This document shows, piece by piece, positions 1 to 6,393 of a DNA stretch of 15,628 nucleotides. The translations under genes and the position numbers were made by a program. Under the pieces are notes generated by a model. The model had not been told where the DNA came from. It searched no databases and saw only the letters and a list, made by a program, of their open reading frames with translations. Each line of letters starts with the position of its first letter. Within the stretch, counting starts at the first letter, position 1. Origin of the DNA: JAQBDA01 sp041301185 (GTDB lineage Bacteria > Chloroflexota > Anaerolineae > Anaerolineales > UBA4823); NCBI GenBank assembly GCA_041301185.1, contig JBFYSV010000341.1:1-15628 (forward strand), in the 5' to 3' direction.

Positions 1-1049
1 GGAATGGCGCTGCGGGGTACCGTTATATCTTCACCAAGCTTATTCGGAGCCTTGCGCGCCAGCGATGGCGAGATGGAGCGGCGCGCCTTCCACAAACTAC
101 TCCGTTCCGCCTCGGTTTGGGCGATATTCACCGATCGTGCCCCGCTTTCCTGGCAGATTTTGAAGCACGCTTCGATCTCGTGCTTGACGGTTTGCTGATT
201 CGATCCGTCTGTCTCGATCAAGAGCATTGCTTCAACGTCTGTCGGCAATCCTAGGTGCATGGCTTCTTCGATACAAGCAATCGCGGTTTGGTCCATTAGC
301 TCAAGGGTAGCCGGTACAATCCCAGCCGTGAGCAAAGCGTTAACCGCACCGGACGCATCCACAAGCGAAACAAACTCAGCCAGGGCAGTTTGGGCGTAGC
401 CCGGTTTAGCGATCAGGCGGAGCAGCGCCTCTGTGATAAGCCCCAGAGTGCCCTCAGAGCCGGTGAACAACCCATTCAAGTCGTAGCCCGTCACATCTTT
501 GATAGGTTTGCCACCGGTTTTTAATATCCTGCCATCCGCCAGGACCACGGTCAATCCTAAGACGTAGTCGCCAGTGACGCCGTACTTCAGGCAGCGCGGG
601 CCACCTGCATTGCAAGCAATATTTCCGCCGATTGTCGAGTGGCGGATGCTGGATGGATCTGGAGGGTAGAAAAGCCCCTGCTTTTCAACCTCCGCCTGCA
701 AATTGGCTGTAACCACGCCTGCTTCTGCCCAAACCGTGGCGTTCCGGGTATCGATTTCCAGGATATGGTTCATTCGGGTGAGACACAGAATGATACCTCC
801 GCCAGGTATTGGAATCGAGCCGGCTGCCAGCCCAGAGCCCATCCCACGCGGAACGATGGGCACACCCGCATCGCTAGCCAGGTGCACTACCCGGCTCACT
901 TGCTCGGTTGTTTCTGGCAAGACGATCACATCCGGCTTTCCCTCTGCAAAGGTGCCGTCATAACTGTAGACCGCCAGGTCTTCGGGTGTAAATAATACGG
1001 CTTCTTTACCCACTGCCTGGATCAGAGAATTGACCAATCTACTTTCCAT
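1..1049 (-). CDS. glcD: GlcD-like FAD-linked 2-hydroxyacid oxidase/dehydrogenase subunit (partial, C-terminus off the window)
   Basis: Predicted flavoprotein subunit that oxidises a 2-hydroxy acid such as glycolate or D-lactate to the 2-oxo acid and passes electrons to the adjacent Fe-S subunit. I translated the minus strand from the ATG at 1049; the frame stays open to the left edge, giving 349 residues of an expected 460-500. The FAD-binding type 4 (VAO/PCMH) domain is plain: RGMGSGLAAGS at about 68-78, PPDPSS at 129-134, STIGGNIACNAGGP at 138-151, and a GYDLNGLFTGSEGTLG block starting at 188. The visible end (KLGEDITVPRSAI) matches the start of the FAD-oxidase C-terminal domain. The start overlaps the glcF stop by 11 bp (ATGGAAAGTAG), which suggests translational coupling. 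No GlcE-like gene lies between them. Substrate is not determined: glycolate, D-lactate and other D-2-hydroxy acids are all possible. Confidence 0.9.
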   Translation of the reverse strand, partial: MESRLVNSLIQAVGKEAVLFTPEDLAVYSYDGTFAEGKPDVIVLPETTEQVSRVVHLASDAGVPIVPRGMGSGLAAGSIPIPGGGIILCLTRMNHILEIDTRNATVWAEAGVVTANLQAEVEKQGLFYPPDPSSIRHSTIGGNIACNAGGPRCLKYGVTGDYVLGLTVVLADGRILKTGGKPIKDVTGYDLNGLFTGSEGTLGLITEALLRLIAKPGYAQTALAEFVSLVDASGAVNALLTAGIVPATLELMDQTAIACIEEAMHLGLPTDVEAMLLIETDGSNQQTVKHEIEACFKICQESGARSVNIAQTEAERSSLWKARRSISPSLARKAPNKLGEDITVPRSAI

Positions 1050-2322
1050 TAGATGCCTCGTAAGCCTCGTCTAAGAGCGCAATCGGATGGGCAACCCGCA
1101 CCGGGAGCCCGCGCCGCCGGATGCCGCTCAGAAGCTGCATCTGGCAACCCGGACATCCAGAAGCGATGACCTGCGCTTCTGTGCTGGCAAGATTGTCCAG
1201 CTTGCGATTCATGACTTTAATAGAAGTTTCGTAATGAGTGATAAGCTGGCTGCCTGCCGAACCGCAGCACCAATCCGCTTCAGGAAGCTCAATAAATTCG
1301 AGCCCATCGATGAGTCCCAGCAGAGCGCGAGGCTGTTGCCACACATGCTGCGCCCTGCGTAAGTGGCATGGATCGTGATAAGTCACACGGGCGTTGATGG
1401 CGCCTTGTGGCTTCTCAAGCGGAATCTCCATCAGGAATTCACTCACATCCTTAACCTTACGGCTGAAATCCTCGGCGCGCCCAGCCCACCCGGGATCATC
1501 CTTAAGAATTGCGCCGTACTCTTTTAAGGTAGAGCCGCACGTGGCGCAATCCGTAACGATCACATCTAAATCGTAGCCCTCAAACAGGGCGATATTATGT
1601 CGCGCCTGGTTTCTTACCAGGTCCATGCGCCCATAACCACGAGCAGGCATACCGCAGCACTGTACCTCCTGGGGAGTGATCACTTCACACCCATTGCGCA
1701 CTAGTACGCGGACGGAGGCACAACTTTCATCGGCAAACATCAAACTCTGGGCGCAGCCTAAAAAGAAACCAACCCGGTGACGAACGCTCCCAGGTGCCGT
1801 TGAAACCGTAGGCAGGGTAGGGCGTAGCGGGTGCTGCGGGAGATGGGGCAGCATGGCTTCCAGGTCCCGAAGCTGAGTTGGCAGCAGGCGATTCAGCCTG
1901 AGTGAATACACCAACCAGCGCAGTCCTGAGAGCTGGTACAGGCGCAGTGGCAAGGTTGCGGTTTCCATCCTGCTGGGATGGGGTATCAGTCCATTGAAGA
2001 GAGTTTGTTTCCAGCTGGCTGGGTGGAACTGCTCTTGAACATGGCGCATGGAGAGCGCAAGATCAGCCGGGTGGATTCCGACAGGACACAGCTCGTTGCA
2101 AGCCATGCAGGCGAAACAGCTGTACATTTGCTCGATCAGATTCGGGGTTAGCTCTAGCTCACCTTCCAACCCTTTACGCGCCAGGGCAACTCGCCCCCGG
2201 GGAGATGCTGTCTCCTTAAGGTATTCACGATAGGTTGGGCATACAGCCAGGCATAGCCCGCAGCGTATGCAGTTCAGATACGCTGTTTCATCAGGTTTTT
2301 CAACACTGGCAATCTCAGCCAT
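1039..2322 (-). CDS. glcF: GlcF-like Fe-S subunit of a 2-hydroxyacid (glycolate/D-lactate) oxidoreductase
   Basis: Electron-transfer partner of the GlcD-like subunit, 427 residues, close to the usual GlcF length. The N-terminus carries two 4Fe-4S ferredoxin-type clusters: C18-C21-C24-C28 followed by Pro, and C69-C72-C75-C79 followed by Pro. The C-terminal half has the two CCG (heterodisulfide-reductase type) domains: C190 with CCG at 222-224 and C259/C262, then C319 with CCG at 352-354 and C390/C393. These bind clusters that hand electrons toward the membrane or quinone pool in related enzymes. No membrane segment is seen. The gene follows the medium-chain dehydrogenase after a 188-bp hairpin-rich gap and overlaps the glcD start. 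Family assignment is firm; the exact 2-hydroxy acid is not. Confidence 0.92.
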   Translation of the reverse strand: MAEIASVEKPDETAYLNCIRCGLCLAVCPTYREYLKETASPRGRVALARKGLEGELELTPNLIEQMYSCFACMACNELCPVGIHPADLALSMRHVQEQFHPASWKQTLFNGLIPHPSRMETATLPLRLYQLSGLRWLVYSLRLNRLLPTQLRDLEAMLPHLPQHPLRPTLPTVSTAPGSVRHRVGFFLGCAQSLMFADESCASVRVLVRNGCEVITPQEVQCCGMPARGYGRMDLVRNQARHNIALFEGYDLDVIVTDCATCGSTLKEYGAILKDDPGWAGRAEDFSRKVKDVSEFLMEIPLEKPQGAINARVTYHDPCHLRRAQHVWQQPRALLGLIDGLEFIELPEADWCCGSAGSQLITHYETSIKVMNRKLDNLASTEAQVIASGCPGCQMQLLSGIRRRGLPVRVAHPIALLDEAYEASNGK

Positions 2323-2344
2323 AAGACCAGCTCATCTTTAGATT

Positions 2345-2494
2345 ATTCTAGTGCTCGGCTGCGGAAATACATCTATGGTATTAGCTTCTTGCACCGAGCA
2401 CTTTAAGCGGTTGGGCGGTACATGCCGAAAAGATCAAGCTATTTCTGCCCAACCGCACGAGGACTTTCGCAGTTCGGGGGAGTCATTCTAGTGC
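2345..2494. repeat. Palindrome-rich intergenic block bounded by a 10-bp direct repeat
   Basis: The 188-bp gap between two minus-strand genes contains two tandem inverted repeats. The first has 9-bp perfect arms AGTGCTCGG (2350-2358) and CCGAGCACT (2394-2402), with further inner pairing (AATAC 2366-2370 with GTATT 2378-2382). The second has 10-bp perfect arms GCGGTTGGGC (2407-2416) and GCCCAACCGC (2447-2456). The sequence ATTCTAGTGC occurs at both 2345-2354 and 2485-2494, as a target-site duplication would. The inner edges are weakly similar when inverted (CTGCGGAAA against CTGCGAAAG). It could be a small non-autonomous mobile element, an intercistronic RNA structure acting on the dehydrogenase/glcF transcript, or both. 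There is no T-run typical of an intrinsic terminator. Confidence 0.5.
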
Positions 2495-2510
2495 GTAACT
2501 CCTGTATTTT

Positions 2511-3491
2511 TTACCAGCCGGAGGCGTCCATCACAGCTTTAATGATCCCATCCTCTCGGCGCTCATACAGGCTGAATGCCTTCTCAGCCTCCCGGATCGG
2601 TAAACGGTGCGTGACCCAGGGCTCTAATTCCTCTCGGTACTTTGAGAACAAATCCCTGGCTTTGCCGATGTATTCATCCCAGGCTGGCGTAACCGTTGCC
2701 ATCAGCAAGGCGTTCTTGCGGAAAAACGTCTCGAATTCTATGGAGTAAACATCATGGTCCGGCACTCCAAAAGCCACTACGGTGCCTCGTTTCCGAACCA
2801 GCTCAAGGCAGTCGTTTAGCGTGTCCATCTGGTGTCCAACAGCTTCTATGCATATGTCGGGTGATTGCCACTCGTCCAGGCTTTGTCGCGCCAGGTGGAC
2901 TACTTCGATGCTGCGCATCGGATACGCACGGTCAGCGCCAACATTTTTAGCCAGGTAACAGCGGTGCTCGCTCGGATCGATCCCCACGATTCGCCTGGCC
3001 CCCCGCTTGCGTAAGAGCCAGCAGAAAAACAGCCCTATTGAGCCAAGCCCCACCACAGTAATCGAGCACCCCTCGATATTTCCCAGACGGTCGACGGCAT
3101 TCAACACAGTAGATAGCGGCTGGATCAGGCAGCTCGCGTCCGAGTTTCCCAGGTCGAGGGAAAGCAACACGCTCTTGCTTGCCTGAGCAACAAAATATTC
3201 CGCCAGGGCCTGGTTACCATCTGGTATGGCAATGACCATCTCACCCGGCTTGAACAAACTGGAAGTGCTCTCGGACACTTGCCCAACGCACTCGTGGATA
3301 GGAAAGCCGGGGGCAAAGGGGAATTTTTTATGGCGTTTGCTGCCTGTGAAGAAGGGGATATCGCTGCCGCACATCGAGACCCATCGCGTGCGAATCAACA
3401 GGCGATCTGGAATCCCGCTGCCCAGGCTGGGGATAGGCACCTCTACGGTTTTAAACTTCCGCGGGCTGATCAGCTGCAATGCTCTCATCAT
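2511..3491 (-). CDS. Medium-chain (zinc-type) alcohol/polyol dehydrogenase family protein
   Basis: NAD(P)-dependent dehydrogenase/reductase of the MDR superfamily, 326 residues. The GroES-like N-terminal domain has the catalytic-site CGSD (C41) and HE pair (H66, E67); the Rossmann domain has VVGLGSIG at 146-153. An acidic residue, D172, sits at the end of the second strand (GIDPSEHR), which favours NAD over NADP. Two things are unusual. The position normally holding Glu or Cys as third zinc ligand in the LxEPL motif reads CLIQPL (Q124). The four-cysteine structural-zinc lobe is absent. It lies 66 bp downstream of the LarA-family gene and upstream of glcF on the same strand, so it is probably co-transcribed. 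Its substrate is likely a secondary alcohol of a polyol or sugar acid. A role like that of scyllo-inosose dehydrogenase is possible given the IolN-like hydrolase nearby, but this is inference. Two consecutive ATG codons (3491, 3488) can start it. Confidence 0.85.
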   Translation of the reverse strand: MMRALQLISPRKFKTVEVPIPSLGSGIPDRLLIRTRWVSMCGSDIPFFTGSKRHKKFPFAPGFPIHECVGQVSESTSSLFKPGEMVIAIPDGNQALAEYFVAQASKSVLLSLDLGNSDASCLIQPLSTVLNAVDRLGNIEGCSITVVGLGSIGLFFCWLLRKRGARRIVGIDPSEHRCYLAKNVGADRAYPMRSIEVVHLARQSLDEWQSPDICIEAVGHQMDTLNDCLELVRKRGTVVAFGVPDHDVYSIEFETFFRKNALLMATVTPAWDEYIGKARDLFSKYREELEPWVTHRLPIREAEKAFSLYERREDGIIKAVMDASGW

Positions 3492-3557
3492 CCAAAAACC
3501 CGTTATGTCCTGTGGTACTTTGCACTTGGTGGATCTCTAAACCTCTCGCCCAGGCGA

Positions 3558-4862
3558 TCATCCTTTCATCTCTATGACTGGAAGCGTGAGCATGGCATGG
3601 GGCACGATTAAGACGTTGCAATTAATGCCTGTCTCGCGGAGGGCTAGATCCAGTGCCTCTTGCATGGTGGGGACAGGGATCATCTTGCACGCTGCCACCA
3701 GGTCTGGGCATTCGCTGCCCACGATAACAACGCGAGCTTTTTCTAGAACCTTCGCCATGACAAATGCCCTCTGCTGACCCGGTGGGTAGCCGTTGCGCCT
3801 GGCGTCATCCAGAATGAACTGGATATCCGGAGCATCGCGCATGGCACTCAGAAAGCGCTGCTCCCCTACCCCCTTGCCGGCACCTTCTTCACAACGGGCG
3901 GGGATGATCAGGTAACCGCCCGGACGGACAACCGGGATCGGAGCAAAAAACAGATAAGAAGGCGCCCGGCTGGCTTGATACAGGTTCGAATCCTTAGGGT
4001 AGCCAACCCCGCCAATCGCGATATCAAATTGTGACGGAACAGCCACCTCATAGATGGACCTGGCGAAAGCCACCAGCTCCTGGAATGCCAACTCTGGATT
4101 GCCTGCTCGAACTCGTAGGATACGCTTATCGCCATCCAGGACCACATTTATGATGAAGCGCAAGCGGGCGCGGCTCGCAGCTTCGACCACCGCCTCGTGG
4201 AAGGGATTGCCTTCTACCTTACCTAGACGAGTGTCCGGATGATCAACAAATGCTGGTCCATGGGTATGGGCGATCAGCGCCTCGCCAGCAGCACCTACCG
4301 CCAGAGTTTTGCTCCCGCCTGAATACCCGGCATATTGATGCGGTTCCACGATGCCGGTTGCGATGAGCAGGTCTGCTTCGACGGCAGCCTGATGGACCTG
4401 CACCGGCACTCCGCCTGAAGTAACGCCCAGGTCTATCAATGCTGCCGGGTTTTGAGCTTCATTGTCCAGGATGCGATAGCGCCCCACGACGCCCGCCCCC
4501 AGCTTGGCAAACTTCTCTGCTTGAGTGGTAGGTCGGTGCATACCCGTACCACATAACAGGGTGATATCCCTGTCCCGCACCCCGGCCTCCTCTAGCTCTG
4601 CCAGAAGAGCTGGAACCAGCAGGTGATCCGGACAAGCGCGTGTGCTGTCTGTGAATACAATGCAAGCCCGCTCACCAGGGCGGGCAAGCTCACTCAGGGT
4701 TGGGGAACCGATCGGGTGAGCAAGCGCATCTTGAATGGCGCGCCAGACATCCGGAACTGGCTCTACTGATCGGGAATCAGCCAGAAAAACGTTCATTTCT
4801 GGGTAAAGCATGAAATCCATTAGCGATTTGCTATAAGGGAGGCGGTACCGTTTTCCGCTCAT
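3558..4862 (-). CDS. LarA-family nickel-pincer racemase/epimerase
   Basis: Member of the lactate racemase LarA (DUF2088) family, which uses a nickel pincer nucleotide (NPN) covalently bound to lysine to racemise or epimerise 2-hydroxy acids. Starting at 4862 (MSGKRYRLPYSK) gives 434 residues and places the key residues at H109, H175, K185 and H201. These are each one off the H108, H174, K184 and H200 of the Lactobacillus plantarum enzyme. The motifs are GTGMHRP and PHQYAGYSGGSK, with H201 sixteen residues after the lysine. An in-frame ATG at 5030 would add 56 unrelated residues and lies upstream of the predicted promoter, so it is rejected. No clear Shine-Dalgarno precedes 4862. Characterised relatives act on lactate, malate, phenyllactate, 2-hydroxyglutarate or gluconate. 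Linkage to GlcD/GlcF suggests it supplies the D-isomer that they oxidise. The cofactor genes larB, larC and larE are not in this window. Confidence 0.9.
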   Translation of the reverse strand: MSGKRYRLPYSKSLMDFMLYPEMNVFLADSRSVEPVPDVWRAIQDALAHPIGSPTLSELARPGERACIVFTDSTRACPDHLLVPALLAELEEAGVRDRDITLLCGTGMHRPTTQAEKFAKLGAGVVGRYRILDNEAQNPAALIDLGVTSGGVPVQVHQAAVEADLLIATGIVEPHQYAGYSGGSKTLAVGAAGEALIAHTHGPAFVDHPDTRLGKVEGNPFHEAVVEAASRARLRFIINVVLDGDKRILRVRAGNPELAFQELVAFARSIYEVAVPSQFDIAIGGVGYPKDSNLYQASRAPSYLFFAPIPVVRPGGYLIIPARCEEGAGKGVGEQRFLSAMRDAPDIQFILDDARRNGYPPGQQRAFVMAKVLEKARVVIVGSECPDLVAACKMIPVPTMQEALDLALRETGINCNVLIVPHAMLTLPVIEMKG

Positions 4863-4938
4863 GATTCGCCGAGGTGTGTTTATGCCAGATTGTTCTGAGA
4901 TAATTCCCAACCCGTAGCAAAACAAATTGTTCCAGGTG

Positions 4939-4957
4939 TGTTTCATCTGACGAAAAC
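4939..4957. promoter_or_regulatory. Predicted IclR-type operator A (larA side)
   Basis: TGTTTCATCTGACGAAAAC contains the near-palindrome TTTCAT-N3-ACGAAA. It lies 14 bp downstream of the predicted larA -10 box (4972-4977), about +8 to +26 of that transcript, a repressing position. It shares TGTTTCAT-N3-ACGAAA exactly with the site at 5051-5069. A further half-site TTGTTTCA follows at 4958-4965. Recognition by the neighbouring IclR protein is inferred from location and repetition. Confidence 0.6.
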
Positions 4958-4971
4958 TTGTTTCACCTGAA

Positions 4972-5000
4972 AGGATAACACCACTTATCACACGAGTCAA
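4972..5000 (-). promoter_or_regulatory. Predicted sigma70-type promoter for the larA-dehydrogenase-glcFD arm
   Basis: On the minus strand, TTGACT (5000-4995) is followed by a 17-bp spacer and TATCCT (4977-4972). This matches 5/6 and 4/6 positions of the consensus hexamers. The start would be near 4965, upstream of the LarA ATG at 4862, leaving a leader of about 100 nt. It is divergent from the iclR promoter. Confidence 0.5.
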
Positions 5001-5050
5001 GTTACAAAAATCACCTGCTCGATAGCTCAAAACCGGATAGGAGTAACCTG

Positions 5051-5069
5051 TGTTTCATTACACGAAAGT
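5051..5069. promoter_or_regulatory. Predicted IclR-type operator C (between the divergent promoters)
   Basis: TGTTTCATTACACGAAAGT carries the same TTTCAT-N3-ACGAAA near-palindrome as operator A. It ends two bases before the -35 box of the iclR promoter (5072-5077), a position where a bound dimer could either block RNA polymerase or help it. Confidence 0.55.
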
Positions 5070-5071
5070 GA

Positions 5072-5100
5072 TTGACACCAGATGAAACTGATGCTATACT
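5072..5100 (+). promoter_or_regulatory. Predicted sigma70 promoter for iclR and the downstream plus-strand genes
   Basis: TTGACA (5072-5077), a 17-bp spacer and TATACT (5095-5100) give a near-consensus promoter. Transcription would start near 5107, about 60 bp before the iclR ATG at 5166. Confidence 0.75.
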
Positions 5101-5114
5101 CTGAAATGAAACCG

Positions 5115-5133
5115 TGTTCTGTTATATGAAACA
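5115..5133. promoter_or_regulatory. Predicted IclR-type operator D (iclR side)
   Basis: TGTTCTGTTATATGAAACA has outer TGTT/AACA-like symmetry and the strong half-site ATGAAACA. It begins 14 bp after the iclR -10 box, mirroring operator A relative to the larA -10 box. Both sites have the strong ATGAAACA half on the side away from their promoter. Autoregulation of iclR is the likely meaning. Confidence 0.55.
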
Positions 5134-5165
5134 AGTATAGCTTCATATTGCATTCGGAGTCAAAA

Positions 5166-5963
5166 ATGTCTGACTCGGTTCGGTCGGTTGAAAGAGCACT
5201 TGATATTCTACTCTGCTTTAGCCTGGAGAAGCCCTCCCTATCCCTCACTCAAATTGCCGGGCAAGTTGGGATGCATAAGAGCACGATCCACCGGCTGCTT
5301 ACGACTTTGGAGGCTAAGCGGTTTGTCAACCGGGATAAGGTAACTGGATTGTACCAGTTGGGCTTTCGTTTCATCGAGCTGGCTTCCATCATGCTTCAAG
5401 ATATCGACATCAATCGTTGGGCTCAGCCTTATCTGCACCACCTGGTGGATTTAAGCGGGGAGACGGTTGATCTGGCGGTAATGGACGGCGATCATGTGGT
5501 CTACCTGCAGGTTGTTGATAGCCCGCAGCGAGTCAAAATTGCCGCCGCAGTGGGAGAGCAGCTCCCCATGTACTGTACCGCCACTGGCAAAGCCTTCCTG
5601 GCATACCTACCGGAATATCAGGTTAAACCGATCCTTGCCAAAGGGATGGCAAGACATACCGAAAATACTCTGACCACCCCCGAAGATTTATATCAAGATT
5701 TTCGTGAGATCCGCAGACGCGGTTTTGCGATTTCAGAGCAAGAGTACGAAAGAGACATAAACGCGGTTGCCGCTCCGGTATTGGACGATAACGGTAGTCC
5801 CATTGCTGTGATTGCCATTGTAGGACCTTCATTTCGTCTATCCCACGACCGTATGCTGAGCTTAGGCCAATCCATCCTGGAGACGACTTCCTCAATCGCC
5901 CGGGAGATAGGTGTGGCTGCTCTACCTACCATACTTCCAAAGATAACAACCCCCATGCAATAA
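5166..5963 (+). CDS. IclR-family transcriptional regulator
   Basis: Predicted DNA-binding regulator of 265 residues, the normal IclR length. The winged helix-turn-helix is near residues 26-48 (SLTQIAGQVGMHKSTIHRLL), preceded by the typical VRSVERALDIL helix. The C-terminal effector-binding domain shows GEQLPMYCTATGKAFLAYLP and the RRRGFAISEQEYERDINAVA block, ending near IAVIAIVGPSFRL. The ATG at 5166 is chosen over the in-frame ATG at 5148 because GGAG (5156-5159) sits at the right distance only for 5166. The gene stands at the divergent junction with palindromic sites around both promoters, so it most likely controls both arms and itself. Effectors of this family are usually small organic acids or sugar acids, which fits the neighbours. 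The ligand here is unknown. Confidence 0.95.
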   Translation: MSDSVRSVERALDILLCFSLEKPSLSLTQIAGQVGMHKSTIHRLLTTLEAKRFVNRDKVTGLYQLGFRFIELASIMLQDIDINRWAQPYLHHLVDLSGETVDLAVMDGDHVVYLQVVDSPQRVKIAAAVGEQLPMYCTATGKAFLAYLPEYQVKPILAKGMARHTENTLTTPEDLYQDFREIRRRGFAISEQEYERDINAVAAPVLDDNGSPIAVIAIVGPSFRLSHDRMLSLGQSILETTSSIAREIGVAALPTILPKITTPMQ

Positions 5964-5994
5964 CGAATCCCCTGAATTAAGAGGTCAAAATTCC

Positions 5995-6357
5995 ATGGAA
6001 AAACTACCCTTTGTAAAAGCTGCGGATATTGAAGGAGAATACCGAACCCCGCCGCGTGTTTCCAAGCTCTTGCTGGCACCCAAGTATGGTGGGGTTGAAA
6101 ATGTTTCGATGGGTATGAATATTACTGAAGTGGGCAGCATGATCCCCGATCATGTCCATGACGAATCGGAGGAGGTCTTGTTTCTCATCAGCTGACGAGC
6201 CAAGATCGTGATTGAAGGTGAAGGTGAGTGGGAGATCGGACCGGAGACCGCGTTTTACTCGCCGCGTGGAGTAAAGCACCGCGTAGAAAACATTGGCGAT
6301 GAACCGCTCAGGATTGTTTGGGTGTATAGCCCACCCCTGCCTTCACATCGCAGCTAA
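5995..6357 (+). pseudogene. Cupin-domain protein gene interrupted by an in-frame TGA codon
   Basis: A small single-domain cupin of about 120 codons, with ribosome-binding site AGAGGT at 5980-5985. The first cupin motif G(X)5HXH(X)4E(X)6G is complete (GSMIPDHVHDESEE, then VLFLIS) except that its final invariant glycine codon is TGA at 6193-6195. Reading on in the same frame recovers the rest of the fold: RAKIVIEGEGEWEIG, then the second motif PRGVKHRVEN (PXG-X2-H-X3-N), ending at TAA 6355-6357. Metal ligands H, H, E and the second-motif H are all present. The simplest explanation is one GGA-to-TGA change, either real or a sequencing error, making a truncated 66-residue product. Neighbouring genes use TGA as a normal stop, so a changed genetic code is unlikely. 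If intact it would be a metal-binding isomerase-like or sensor cupin serving this pathway. Confidence 0.8.
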
Positions 6358-6393
6358 ACTGCAAAAATATTTTAAATATGGGAGATGACAATT

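Noticed and set aside
639..995. Open frames on the plus strand across the first kilobase
   Set aside because: They are antisense to the clear GlcD-like flavoprotein reading frame, which carries all conserved FAD-binding motifs.
4863..5030. N-terminal extension of the LarA-family protein from ATG 5030
   Set aside because: The 56 extra residues do not resemble the family, the region contains the predicted promoter and operators, and starting at 4862 puts the key residues within one position of the known enzyme.
6193..6195. TGA recoding in the cupin gene (selenocysteine, or TGA read as glycine)
   Set aside because: The position is a structural glycine, not a Cys-type catalytic site, and I see no convincing hairpin directly after the TGA. 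Several neighbouring genes (LarA family, TIM-barrel, hydrolase, AEC) end with TGA, and none has an internal TGA, so a changed code does not fit.
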